A stretch of DNA of 10,731 nucleotides from an uncultured Blautia sp. (GCA_946629475.1 CAMOXX010000083.1:1-10731); one strand, 5' to 3'; positions 1 through 7,209 are shown, counted from the stretch's first letter. Made by a program: numbers and translations. The notes: generated by a model not told the origin, from the letters alone.

Positions 1-353
1 GCGCCGCGGATGCCAAAGCCTCTCTCGGTAAAGTTGAGGCCGTTGCGGCAGATCCTGCCGATACCGTCGGTCTTCATCCATTTGATGAAAGAGGTATCCA
101 CGCCGCCCTGAAGGATAAAGTCCTCCATCAGCTTGCCGACTTCATTGTCGGCAAACGCGGTCAGAACCGTGCTTCTCATGCCAAAGCATCTGCGCAGTCC
201 GCGCACTACATTGTACTCTCCGCCGCCTTCCCAGGCGCGGAAGGATCTGGCTGTCCGTATTCTTCCTTCACCGGGATCCAGCCGGAGCATTACTTCACCA
301 AGGCTCACTGCGTCAAATCTGCACTCACTTGCGGGTCTTACATCCAGCTTCAT
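1..353 (-). CDS. kdgK: 2-keto-3-deoxygluconate kinase, PfkB family (N-terminal part, runs off the window)
   Basis: Only the first 117 residues are inside the window; the gene continues past base 1. The translation has the PfkB/ribokinase N-terminal signature: a first strand with SLGEVMLRL (residues 17-25), then the glycine-rich substrate-binding motif GGGEYN (43-48) and the stretch TAFADNEVGKLMEDFI (65-80). The family phosphorylates a sugar hydroxyl using ATP. Position directly after KDPG aldolase makes KDG the likely substrate, giving KDPG in the cytosol; that assignment is from context. The ATG at 353 lies 5 bp after the eda stop, and a purine-rich AGGGGG ribosome binding site overlaps the last eda codons, so translation is probably coupled. 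The ATP-site and catalytic Asp motif (GAGD type) would be in the missing C-terminal half and cannot be checked. Other PfkB sugar kinases remain possible on sequence alone. Confidence 0.85.
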   Translation of the reverse strand, partial: MKLDVRPASECRFDAVSLGEVMLRLDPGEGRIRTARSFRAWEGGGEYNVVRGLRRCFGMRSTVLTAFADNEVGKLMEDFILQGGVDTSFIKWMKTDGIGRICRNGLNFTERGFGIRG

Positions 354-358
354 CCTAT

Positions 359-997
359 TTACCCCCTCATTTCCTTCACAATTGCTGCTGCCTCTGCCAC
401 CATGTCACGGATCTTGTCAAACTCACCGTTCGCCACCAGGTCTTTTTTGACCATCCAGCTGCCGCCGCAGGCCACGATCCTGTCATAGGCAAGATACTCT
501 CTCACATTCTTTTCGCTGATGCCGCCGGTCGGCATAAAGGAGACATTCACATAGGGAGCCGCGACCGCCTTGATCATCTTGAGTCCGCCTGCCGGCTCTG
601 CCGGGAAAAACTTGACGGTTGTAAGCCCCAGTTCCAGCGCTGCTTCGATCTCGGTCGGAGTCTGGATGCCGGGTGTAATCGGAATGTTTTTCTCCTGGCA
701 GTATTTTACCACCTTCGGGTTGAAGCCCGGGCTCACAATGAATTTTGCACCGGCTGCAACAGCCCTGTCCACCTGCTCGGTTGTGAGGACCGTGCCGGCT
801 CCCACCAGCATCTCCGGGAAAGCGCTGCTCATCACGCGGATCGACTCCTCAGCGGCTGCCGTCCGGAATGTCACCTCCGCGCAGGGAAGACCACCCTCAC
901 ACAGCGCCTTTGCAAGCGGAAGAGCATCCTTTGCGTCATCCAGAACCACTACGGGAATAATACCGATTTTCTTAAATGCATCAATAATTGTGCTCAT
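359..997 (-). CDS. eda: KDPG/KHG aldolase
   Basis: This 212-residue class I aldolase cleaves 2-keto-3-deoxy-6-phosphogluconate into pyruvate and glyceraldehyde-3-phosphate, the last step of the uronate route. The family pattern is complete: IPVVV at residues 14-18, the catalytic Glu in AEVTFR (E41, with R45), GAGTV (66-70), the FIVSPGFNP loop (86-94), the Schiff-base lysine in TVKFFPAE (K129), and the phosphate-binding MPTGGI segment near 155-160. Length matches the usual ~210 residues. The ATG at 997 follows an AAGGAG site about 10 nt upstream. It sits 78 bp downstream of the kdgF-like stop and directly upstream of kdgK, so this pair forms the terminal KDG-to-central-metabolism module. Related KHG or KDPGal aldolase activity is common in this family and cannot be excluded. 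Confidence 0.95.
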   Translation of the reverse strand: MSTIIDAFKKIGIIPVVVLDDAKDALPLAKALCEGGLPCAEVTFRTAAAEESIRVMSSAFPEMLVGAGTVLTTEQVDRAVAAGAKFIVSPGFNPKVVKYCQEKNIPITPGIQTPTEIEAALELGLTTVKFFPAEPAGGLKMIKAVAAPYVNVSFMPTGGISEKNVREYLAYDRIVACGGSWMVKKDLVANGEFDKIRDMVAEAAAIVKEMRG

Positions 998-1046
998 TGT
1001 CCCATTTCTCCTTATGTTAAAATCATTCAGGTCCGGCCCATGTATT

Positions 1047-1064
1047 CGGAATGCTCTGCATCCG
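1047..1064 (-). other. Small bulged stem-loop in the kdgF-eda spacer
   Basis: In the 78-bp gap between the cupin gene and eda, the arms 1047-1054 and 1058-1064 can pair over seven base pairs with one bulged T and a three-base loop. No run of T follows on the minus strand, so it does not look like an intrinsic terminator. It could affect transcript processing or stability between the two genes. This is a by-eye call, and such short hairpins occur by chance. Confidence 0.25.
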
Positions 1065-1075
1065 TAAGCGGGCGG

Positions 1076-1405
1076 TCAGAGTTTATTCAGAAAGTCTTCG
1101 CGCTTCGGCGAAAACACATCCACCAGTATGCCGGCCTCCAGACAGGTAACGCCATGCTCCGCGCCGGACGGCATATAGACGCTGTCTCCTTTGTTCACTA
1201 TCGAAGTCTCGCCGGCGATGGTGAACGAAAAGCTGCCTTCAGCGATGTACGTGATCTGCTCATGGACGTGGGAATGGAAATTCCCTTTCGCTCCCTTCTC
1301 AAACCGGATCTCGCACATCATCAGGTTGTCGCTGTAAGTCAGAATCCGGCGGGTCACCCCCGGCTCACACGGGGTCGGAACCGCATCCTTGTTGTATCCA
1401 AACAT
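1076..1405 (-). CDS. kdgF: KdgF-like cupin: unsaturated uronate linearisation
   Basis: A 109-residue single-domain cupin. KdgF proteins convert 4,5-unsaturated uronate monomers, released by polysaccharide lyases, to the linear keto acid DKI (5-keto-4-deoxyuronate). Cupin motif 1 is present as HSHVHEQ (H44, H46, H48, E49, Q50), followed by the inter-motif GSFSFTIAGE (57-66), and motif 2 as GDSVYMPSGAEHGV (73-86, with H84). The end reads VDVFSPKREDF, a C-terminal signature I associate with KdgF rather than with generic cupins. Size matches the family. The ATG at 1405 has an AAAGGAG site about 10 nt upstream. It lies 62 bp after the SDR gene and before eda, exactly where this step belongs. A generic metal-binding sugar cupin is the alternative, but the context makes the KdgF role likely. 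Confidence 0.85.
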   Translation of the reverse strand: MFGYNKDAVPTPCEPGVTRRILTYSDNLMMCEIRFEKGAKGNFHSHVHEQITYIAEGSFSFTIAGETSIVNKGDSVYMPSGAEHGVTCLEAGILVDVFSPKREDFLNKL

Positions 1406-1467
1406 TTCTCTTTTTGCTCCTTTATCATTCTCCCGTCAGGCACATCCGCCGGTATTCCGACAGCATA

Positions 1468-2268
1468 TCACGGCTGCCGGCCGATGTAGGCCAGAATGCC
1501 GCCGTCGATGTACAGGATATGTCCGTTTACGAAATCGGATGCCTCCGACGCAAGGAACACCGCGGCCCCCATCAGGTCCTCCGGATTTCCCCAGCGCTCC
1601 GCCGGGGTCTTTGCCACGATGAAGCTGTCAAACGGATGCCTGCTGCCGTCCGGCTGTCTTTCCCGGAGCGGAGCTGTCTGCGGCGTAGCGATATATCCCG
1701 GGCCGATGCCGTTGCACTGGATGTTGTAGGGGCCGTACTCCGAGGCGATGTTCCGGGTCAGCATCTTGAGTCCGCCCTTAGCTGCAGCATAGGCAGAAAC
1801 GGTCTCCCGGCCCAGCTCGCTCATCATCGAGCAGATGTTGATGATCTTTCCGTTTCTTCTCTCCATCATTCCCGGAAGAACTGCCTTGCTTGTGATAAAG
1901 GCCGCCGTCAGGTCGATATCCACTACCTCGCGGAACTCCTCTGCCGTCATTTCCACCATCGGAATCCGCTTGATGATGCCCGCGTTGTTGACCAGAATGT
2001 CAACGGGGCCAAGCGCATTCTCGATCGTACTGACAAGCGATGCGACCTCGTCCTCCTTCGTCACATCACAGAGGAAGCCGCGCGCGTCGATCCCTTTTTC
2101 CCGGTACATGTCAAGAGCCGTCCGAAGATGCTCTTCGCTCCTGCAGTTAAACGCGATTTTTGCCCCGGCCGAAGCAAGCCCCTCCGCGATGGCAAAGCCA
2201 ATCCCGTAGGCCGCCCCCGTCACCAGGGCGGTTTTTCCCTCCAGGGAAAACTTTTTCAAAATATCCAT
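1468..2268 (-). CDS. dhuD: SDR dehydrogenase, DhuD/KduD type (reduces 3-deoxy-2,5-diketogluconate to KDG)
   Basis: A 266-residue classical short-chain dehydrogenase. It shows the NAD(P)-binding TGAAYGIG motif (17-24), a CDVT acidic/adenine-side motif (67-70), NNAG (94-97), and the catalytic triad with S147, Y160 and K164 in the YxxxK motif. The GPGYIATP segment (189-196) and the WGNPEDLMGAAVFLAS tail are typical of the gluconate 5-dehydrogenase/2-deoxygluconate 3-dehydrogenase branch. The name in databases would often be gluconate 5-dehydrogenase. Because it is next to a DhuI-type isomerase and a KdgF-like cupin, I infer it is the DhuD/KduD reductase of the unsaturated-uronate path. The start at 2268 follows a GGAAGGGAAG purine run and lies 19 bp after the isomerase stop. 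Cofactor preference (NADH or NADPH) cannot be decided by eye. Confidence 0.85.
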   Translation of the reverse strand: MDILKKFSLEGKTALVTGAAYGIGFAIAEGLASAGAKIAFNCRSEEHLRTALDMYREKGIDARGFLCDVTKEDEVASLVSTIENALGPVDILVNNAGIIKRIPMVEMTAEEFREVVDIDLTAAFITSKAVLPGMMERRNGKIINICSMMSELGRETVSAYAAAKGGLKMLTRNIASEYGPYNIQCNGIGPGYIATPQTAPLRERQPDGSRHPFDSFIVAKTPAERWGNPEDLMGAAVFLASEASDFVNGHILYIDGGILAYIGRQP

Positions 2269-2287
2269 GCTTTTGCTTCCCTTCCGA

Positions 2288-2920
2288 TCACAGTGCCTTC
2301 AGGTAGTCCGCAATCTCCGGCACCTGGCAGTTCGGGTAAAAGAGCTCTGCAAACTTCTCGCCGCTAATCGTCTCACGGAGGAAATCCTGGTCGATCTCCC
2401 GGAGGATGGTCATCATATCCTTTGTGGTGATGGCCTTCACGCCGTCGAGAATCTTTTTGTTCCTCTGCTCCGGCTCTGCCCTCTCCGGAGGATAACCTCC
2501 GCCGAATTCCTGGCTGAACAGCTTTTCAAACGCGTATGTGAGCGTCAGCTCGCCGCCCCAGCCAAACTTTTTCGCAAAGGGGAATGCTGCAGCATTGCCG
2601 TCGTTGATCTGGGCGAACATAAACGCGTCCTCCACATCCTCGATGTGTCCGCAGAGCACATTCGGGAACACGTTGCAGGCCAGCATGGCGCCTTCACCGG
2701 TTCCGCAGCCCGTGACGACAAAATCCGCCGCTTTCGCGTTGATCAGGATTGCTGTAAGAAGCCCTGCCTTCACATAAGTGAGCTGGCAGGCATCCTCTGC
2801 CGTGTACATTCCGTAATTATAAACCGTGTGGCCCATCGGTTCCACAACTTTTTTCAGGCAGCTTTCCACCAGCGGATTCTTCGCGGCCTGGCTGTTTTCA
2901 TTGATCAGTGCGATTTTCAT
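2288..2920 (-). CDS. dhuI: RpiB/LacAB-family 4-deoxy-L-threo-5-hexosulose-uronate isomerase (DhuI-like)
   Basis: A 210-residue RpiB/LacA/LacB-fold sugar isomerase. The N-terminal MKIALINENSQA and the TGCGTGEGAML segment (70-80, with C72 at the catalytic cysteine position of RpiB) place it in this fold. The long C-terminal extension with GGGYPPERAEPEQRN (139-153) and REIDQDFLRETISGEKF is absent from ribose-5-phosphate isomerases. It closely recalls the streptococcal DhuI that isomerises DKI to 3-deoxy-2,5-diketogluconate during glycosaminoglycan breakdown; this comparison is from memory. The gene sits directly before the DhuD-like reductase, which supports the role. It replaces the unrelated cupin-type KduI of enterobacteria. 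It starts 8 bp after the uxaB stop, with its Shine-Dalgarno inside uxaB. Generic annotation as a sugar-phosphate isomerase would be misleading, since the expected substrate carries no phosphate. Confidence 0.88.
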   Translation of the reverse strand: MKIALINENSQAAKNPLVESCLKKVVEPMGHTVYNYGMYTAEDACQLTYVKAGLLTAILINAKAADFVVTGCGTGEGAMLACNVFPNVLCGHIEDVEDAFMFAQINDGNAAAFPFAKKFGWGGELTLTYAFEKLFSQEFGGGYPPERAEPEQRNKKILDGVKAITTKDMMTILREIDQDFLRETISGEKFAELFYPNCQVPEIADYLKAL

Positions 2921-2928
2921 CTTTCGTT

Positions 2929-4413
2929 TTACGCCTCCTGAACCTTCTTCATCGCTTCATACATGCCGACCTCATCGATGAGGTTCAGATATTTCACAAC
3001 CTCCGCCTCAAAGCCCGGAAGCTCCGAGAGTTCGGTTCCCCACATCTGCTCATTTCCGATCACCGCAGATGCGATGGCTGCGTTGTCGTCATCCCTGTGG
3101 TCATAGTAAAAGTCAAGCACCCACTGGTCGTCCTTGATCTCGAAGGTATCGTCTCCTCGTTTTCCGATCAGGCAGCCTTCACCTTTTTCCTTCCCTGCAC
3201 GGTAAAAGTCGATATAGGCGGCGAAGGAGAAGGTCAGGCAGGGCGGAAGAGCCCCTCCGTTTCGCTTCGCGTACTCCAGCAGCGACGGCATGCAGCGCGC
3301 TTTCCATTTTGAGGTCGAATTGAGGGAGATCGAGAGCAGCTGATGGTCGATATACGGATTGGCAAAGCGCTCGCTCACCGCCGACGCAAACTTGAGAAGA
3401 TCGTCCTTCGGAAGATCCAGGGTCGGGATCACCTCATCATAGAGGGTCTTGTTCATGAAGCCCTTGATCACCTCATCATTCATGCAGTCACGCACAATAT
3501 TCTGGCCGGCCAGATAGGCGCCGAGGACAAACGATGTATGGGCTCCGTTCAGGATGCGCACCTTTCTCTGCTTGTAGGGCGTCACGTCATCAACAACGAT
3601 GATCGGGAGTCCGGCCTTCTCAAACGGGAATTCATCCTTGATGGACTGCGGTCCTTCAATCACCCATGCGCCGAAAATTTCACCCGTATCGAGGTTATTG
3701 TCCTCATATCCGTGCTCCTTCCAGATTGCCTCCGCTTCCGCTCTCGGATAACCGGGAACGATCCGGTCAACCAGGGTTGAGCAGAACAGGTTTTCGCTGT
3801 CCACCCACGCGTCAAACTCATCGCCAAGGCCCCACTGCTTCACATATTCATGGACACAGCGCTTCAGCTCATCCCCGTTGTGGTCGATCAGCTCACACGA
3901 AAGAATGATGAAGCCGGGAAGCTTCTTGTTGAATCTTCTGTACAGGAACTGGGTCAGCTTTCCCGGGAAGCTGTCTGCCGGTCTGTCCTCGAACCTGCAG
4001 GACGGATCATAAACGATTCCCGCCTCCGTCGTGTTGGAGACGATGAAGCGCAGGTCGGGATTGTCCGCGCAGGCCATCAGCTCGTCAAAGTCCAGATATG
4101 CGTTGATCACACGGCTGATCGCGGAGATCACCCGCTTTTTATTGACCTTCTGTCCGTTCTCCTGGCCGCGGAGGAACAGGGTGTAAAGGCTGTCCTGGGC
4201 GCGGAAGCGCTCTCTGGCGTCATAGGAGATCGGCTGTACCACGCAGACCTTCGCGTTAAAGTCCGCTTTTTCGTTCATGCAGTCGATAAAATAGTCAACA
4301 AAAGCGCGCAGGAAATTTCCTTCACCGAACTGGAGCACCTTTTCGGGCGCGTCCTTCAAAAGGTATCCGTCAAATTTCTGTTCTTCCAGTAATGCATAGC
4401 TCAGTTTTTTCAT
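2929..4413 (-). CDS. uxaB: Tagaturonate reductase (altronate oxidoreductase), UxaB type
   Basis: A 494-residue member of the long-chain mannitol dehydrogenase family. UxaB reduces tagaturonate to altronate with NADH in galacturonate catabolism. Motifs seen: LQFGEGNFLRAFVDYFID (residues 27-44), SNTTEAG (126-132), CELIDHNGDEL (173-183), CSTLVDRIVPGYPR (211-224), VVDDVTPYKQRKVRILNGAHT (catalytic K284, N289, H292) and YIDHQLLSISLNS. These agree with UxaB more than with the fructuronate reductase UxuB, whose N-terminal motif differs. Length is close to the ~480-residue norm. The start follows a GAGGTGG site 6 nt upstream. It lies 42 bp downstream of uxaC and 8 bp before dhuI. No altronate dehydratase is in the window, so whether it works on tagaturonate only or also on fructuronate is open. 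Confidence 0.9.
   Translation of the reverse strand: MKKLSYALLEEQKFDGYLLKDAPEKVLQFGEGNFLRAFVDYFIDCMNEKADFNAKVCVVQPISYDARERFRAQDSLYTLFLRGQENGQKVNKKRVISAISRVINAYLDFDELMACADNPDLRFIVSNTTEAGIVYDPSCRFEDRPADSFPGKLTQFLYRRFNKKLPGFIILSCELIDHNGDELKRCVHEYVKQWGLGDEFDAWVDSENLFCSTLVDRIVPGYPRAEAEAIWKEHGYEDNNLDTGEIFGAWVIEGPQSIKDEFPFEKAGLPIIVVDDVTPYKQRKVRILNGAHTSFVLGAYLAGQNIVRDCMNDEVIKGFMNKTLYDEVIPTLDLPKDDLLKFASAVSERFANPYIDHQLLSISLNSTSKWKARCMPSLLEYAKRNGGALPPCLTFSFAAYIDFYRAGKEKGEGCLIGKRGDDTFEIKDDQWVLDFYYDHRDDDNAAIASAVIGNEQMWGTELSELPGFEAEVVKYLNLIDEVGMYEAMKKVQEA
2934..2939 (-). promoter_or_regulatory. Shine-Dalgarno of dhuI, embedded in the end of uxaB
   Basis: A perfect AGGAGG (minus strand) lies inside the last codons of uxaB, 13 nt before the dhuI ATG. 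The spacing is longer than usual, and the uxaB stop falls between the site and the ATG. This suggests translational coupling of the two genes. Confidence 0.55.
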
Positions 4414-4455
4414 CTATATCCACCTCTTTGATCGTATTGATATCCCGGCAGTTTT

Positions 4456-5889
4456 TTATAACCCGAAATATCTCTTAGCGTTAGCGTAGCTGATGCCTTC
4501 CACGATGCGCTTCAGCGCTTCCTCATCGTTGGGATACTCACCATTTTCCACCCACTTGCCGATCATGTTGCACATAATTCGGCGGAAGTAGTCATGACGT
4601 GTATAGGAAAGGAACGATCTGGAGTCGGTCAGCATGCCGATGAAATTGCCGAGCACGCCGAGGTTCGCCAGAGACCTCATCTGATCTTCCATACCGCTCT
4701 TGGTGTCATTGAACCACCAGGCCGGTCCGTGCTGGATCTTTCCCGGAACCTCATCCGACTGGAAGCATCCGAGGATTGTGCCGATCTGCTCGTTGTCCGC
4801 CGGATTCAGCGAGAAGAGCACCGTCTTCGGCAGCTCGCCGGTCTTGTTCAGCTCAGACAGAAGCGCCGCGATATTGCCGCCGCAGGTATTCTGGGCGATC
4901 ATATCAAAACCGGTATCCGGGCCTTCCTTCCGGAACATCACTTCGTTTACGTTTCTTAAGCAGGAGTAATGAATCTCCATCACGATATCGTACTTGTGAT
5001 ATGCGCGCCCGAGGGTCAGAAGAAGGGCTGTCTGGAATTTCTCCGCCTCCTCGACCGTCAGCGTCTCTCCGGCCATCGCTTTCTTAAATGCCGCGTCCAC
5101 TTCGTCCATGGGAGCCGGGCGGAACATTACATAGTCGATGCCGTGGTCGCTCGCCACGCAGCCGTGATCCTTAAAGAAGCGGATTCTATCCTCAATCGCA
5201 TCCAGCACCTCCTGCGCAGATTCGAATTTTTCCTTTCCGACCACTGCAGCCAGCTTTGCCATGTACTCACGCCAGCCATCCTTGGTGATGTTGATCGCCT
5301 TATCCGGGCGGAAGGACGGGCGGACCAGCGTGGTAAAGCTCTCATCCGCCGCAATTTTCTCATGCCAGGAAAGATCGTCCACCGGGTCGTCGGTCGTGCC
5401 GATGTACGCCACATTGGACTGACGGATCAGACCGCGGACCGAGCAGTCCGGATCGTTCTGCAGCTTATCGTTGCACTGATCCCAGATTTCCTTTGCCGTC
5501 TTTTTGCTGAGGGGCTTCGTAACACCGAAATATTTGCGGAGCTCCAGATTGCACCAGTGATACATCGGATTGCCGATGCAGAGCTCAAGGGCCTCCGCGA
5601 ATTTTTCAAAGCGCTCGTAGGGATGCTCTGTCCCCGTCACATCCTCCTCCGGTACTCCGTTGGAGCGCATGATTCTCCATTTATAATGATCGCCGAAGTA
5701 GCTGCCGTCATCGTTCCGTCCGCCCAGCCACACTTCACCGATATTGTTGAACCTGCGGTCCTCATAGATCTCCTGAGGATTCAGATGGCAGTGATAATCA
5801 ACCAGCGGCTGATTTTCGGAATAGGTGTGGAAAAGGTGCTTTGCGGTTTCTGTCTCCAGCAGGAAATCCCTGTCCATAAACTCTTTCAT
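4456..5889 (-). CDS. uxaC: Glucuronate/galacturonate isomerase
   Basis: This 477-residue uronate isomerase of the amidohydrolase superfamily interconverts D-glucuronate/D-fructuronate and D-galacturonate/D-tagaturonate. The N-terminal metal-binding HxH motif is in LVDYHCHLNPQEI (H33, H35). Other family hallmarks are WRIMRSNGV, RPSFRPDKAIN, VMFRPAPMDE, the AWWFNDTKSGMEDQM segment, and the C-terminal MLTDSRSFLSYTRHDYFRRI block containing the conserved Asp. Length is normal (about 465-475 residues). The ATG at 5889 has a strong AGGAGGG 10 nt upstream, preferred over the in-frame Met at residue 5. It is the first gene of the left operon, facing divergently transcribed uxuA. The product feeds uxaB (tagaturonate) in this operon, and fructuronate for mannonate formation. 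Confidence 0.96.
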   Translation of the reverse strand: MKEFMDRDFLLETETAKHLFHTYSENQPLVDYHCHLNPQEIYEDRRFNNIGEVWLGGRNDDGSYFGDHYKWRIMRSNGVPEEDVTGTEHPYERFEKFAEALELCIGNPMYHWCNLELRKYFGVTKPLSKKTAKEIWDQCNDKLQNDPDCSVRGLIRQSNVAYIGTTDDPVDDLSWHEKIAADESFTTLVRPSFRPDKAINITKDGWREYMAKLAAVVGKEKFESAQEVLDAIEDRIRFFKDHGCVASDHGIDYVMFRPAPMDEVDAAFKKAMAGETLTVEEAEKFQTALLLTLGRAYHKYDIVMEIHYSCLRNVNEVMFRKEGPDTGFDMIAQNTCGGNIAALLSELNKTGELPKTVLFSLNPADNEQIGTILGCFQSDEVPGKIQHGPAWWFNDTKSGMEDQMRSLANLGVLGNFIGMLTDSRSFLSYTRHDYFRRIMCNMIGKWVENGEYPNDEEALKRIVEGISYANAKRYFGL

Positions 5890-5945
5890 TTTTGCTGTTC
5901 CCTCCTGTTCATTCTTCTGCTGTTATTTTTGGGTATCGTTGTAAA

Positions 5946-5951
5946 ATCATA
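5946..5951 (-). promoter_or_regulatory. Candidate -10 element for the uxaC-to-kdgK operon
   Basis: TATGAT on the minus strand is a good sigma-A -10 match, 57 nt before the uxaC ATG. The hexamer 17 bp upstream (5969-5974, AATGCA) is a poor -35, which would fit an activator-dependent or otherwise regulated promoter. The expected -35 region overlaps the inverted repeat at 5970-5994. Confidence 0.35.
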
Positions 5952-5969
5952 TCTGCTTCCCGTTCCCCT

Positions 5970-5994
5970 GCATTCGTTTTTTTGCGAAATATGC
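5970..5994. promoter_or_regulatory. Imperfect inverted repeat between the divergent promoters; possible operator
   Basis: The arms GCATTCG (5970-5976) and CGAA plus TGC (5985-5988, 5992-5994) are complementary with a three-base bulge around an eight-base T-rich centre. The element lies just upstream of the uxuA -35 candidate and over the expected uxaC -35 position, a natural place for a shared regulator. No regulator gene is in the window and I cannot match it to a known operator. Confidence 0.25.
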
Positions 5995-5995
5995 C

Positions 5996-6023
5996 TTGAC
6001 TTAATCCACCCATCTGTTATGTT
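5996..6023 (+). promoter_or_regulatory. Candidate sigma-A promoter for uxuA
   Basis: TTGACT (5996-6001) matches the -35 consensus at five of six positions. Sixteen bases further, TATGTT (6018-6023) matches the -10 consensus at four of six. Transcription would begin near 6030, leaving a leader of about 70 nt before the uxuA ATG. Just downstream, 6034-6049 has one good half of a CcpA-box-like sequence. Confidence 0.5.
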
Positions 6024-6098
6024 TATAAGTGAGATGAAACCGTCTTGTCTGTAAGCAACTGTCACAGAAAATCACTGCAGAGAAAAGAGGTAAATATC

Positions 6099-7175
6099 AT
6101 GAAAATGACATTTCGCTGGTATGGAAGCGAGAGTGACAACATCACTCTGAAACAGATCCGTCAGATTCCCGGCATGTCCGGCCTGATGGGCGTTCTGGAT
6201 TACAAAGCCGCCGGAGAAGTATGGGAAGAGGACGAGATCAAAGCCTACGTGGATGAAGTTCATGCGGCCGGCCTGGAGTGTGAGGTAATCGAGAGCGTCA
6301 ATGTCCACGAGGACATCAAGCTCGGCCGCCCCACCAGGGACCAGTACATCGAAAACTACCGGATCACGATCCGGAACCTCGCCAAATATGGCGTCAAGGT
6401 GATTGTATACAATTTCATGCCCGTGCTTGACTGGCTCCGCACCGACCTGGCCCGCGTAATCGAGGAGGATGGCTCCAACAGCCTCTACTTTGATGAAAAG
6501 GACCTTGGAGAAATGACTCCTCTGGAGATCGTGCGGAAAACCGCCGACAGTTCCAACGGATTCACCCTTCCCGGCTGGGAGCCGGAGCGTCTCGCAGAGC
6601 TTGAAAGCACACTGGAAGCCTACAAGAGTGTAACACCGGATATCCTCCGTGAAAACTACAAGTATTTCCTCGACGGCATCATCCCCACCTGCGAAGAGGT
6701 CGGCATCCGGATGGCAGTGCATCCCGATGATCCTGCATGGCCCATTTTCGGCCTTCCCCGGATCTCCCACAGCCAGGAGGATTTCGACAAAATCGTCGCC
6801 CTGCATGACAGCCCGGCAAACGCTATCTGCCTCTGCACCGGCTCGCTCGGCTCCAACCCGGAAAATGACATTCCTGCCATCATCCGTCATTTTGGAGAGA
6901 TGGACCGGATCGGCTGCCTGCATGTCCGGAATGTGAAATATCTCGGACACCACCACTTCCGTGAGGCTGCCCATCTGTCAAGCACAGGCGATCTGGATCT
7001 CTATGAGATCATGAAGGCCGTCTACGACACCTGCCCCGATACCTACATCCGGCCGGATCACGGCCGCATGATCTGGGACGAAATCGGGCGTCCGGGCTAC
7101 GGACTCTACGACCGCGCGCTGGGAGCCTGCTACCTGAACGGGCTTTGGGAAGCAATCTGCAAGGCCAATCAATAA
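6099..7175 (+). CDS. uxuA: Mannonate dehydratase
   Basis: A 358-residue dehydratase of the xylose-isomerase-like TIM-barrel fold that converts D-mannonate to KDG. The N-terminus FRWYGSESDNITLKQIRQIPG is the family hallmark. The metal ligands are all in place: H208 in MAVHPDDP, C246 in CLCTGS, H275 in LHVRN and D320 in IRPDHGR. Length agrees with the ~350-residue Gram-positive enzymes. The frame stays open upstream to 6045, but I choose the ATG at 6099 because a GAGG site lies 8 nt before it and because homologues begin with MxMxFRWYG. It is the only plus-strand gene, divergent from uxaC and converging with the NERD-like gene. It gives KDG to the kdgK/eda pair of the opposite operon. The mannonate producer UxuB is not in the window. 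Confidence 0.95.
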   Translation: MKMTFRWYGSESDNITLKQIRQIPGMSGLMGVLDYKAAGEVWEEDEIKAYVDEVHAAGLECEVIESVNVHEDIKLGRPTRDQYIENYRITIRNLAKYGVKVIVYNFMPVLDWLRTDLARVIEEDGSNSLYFDEKDLGEMTPLEIVRKTADSSNGFTLPGWEPERLAELESTLEAYKSVTPDILRENYKYFLDGIIPTCEEVGIRMAVHPDDPAWPIFGLPRISHSQEDFDKIVALHDSPANAICLCTGSLGSNPENDIPAIIRHFGEMDRIGCLHVRNVKYLGHHHFREAAHLSSTGDLDLYEIMKAVYDTCPDTYIRPDHGRMIWDEIGRPGYGLYDRALGACYLNGLWEAICKANQ

Positions 7176-7209
7176 GCGAGGGCTTTGCACTGCCCCAATC
7201 AGTTATGAA
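7176..7209. other. Short convergent spacer without a clear terminator
   Basis: Only 34 bp separate the uxuA stop from the stop of the minus-strand NERD-like gene. The only pairing I see is a 4-bp GGGC/GCCC stem (7180-7183 with 7192-7195), with no T run in either direction. Transcription may therefore read into the opposite gene, or end by another mechanism. Confidence 0.4.

Noticed and set aside
329..1489. Plus-strand open frame of 386 codons antisense to eda and the kdgF-like gene
   Set aside because: The translation is rich in His, Arg and Cys with no family pattern, whereas the opposite strand encodes two clear enzymes with full motifs.
4969..6054. Plus-strand open frame of 361 codons antisense to uxaC reaching the divergent spacer
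   Set aside because: It shadows a complete uxaC gene, and no ribosome binding site or domain supports it.
6034..6054. Six-codon reading frame in the uxuA leader (ATG at 6034, stop at 6052-6054)
   Set aside because: No Shine-Dalgarno precedes it and it lacks repeated regulatory codons, so a leader peptide is not supported.
7180..7195. GGGC/GCCC hairpin after uxuA as a terminator
   Set aside because: The stem has only four pairs with an eight-base loop and no T run follows on either strand.
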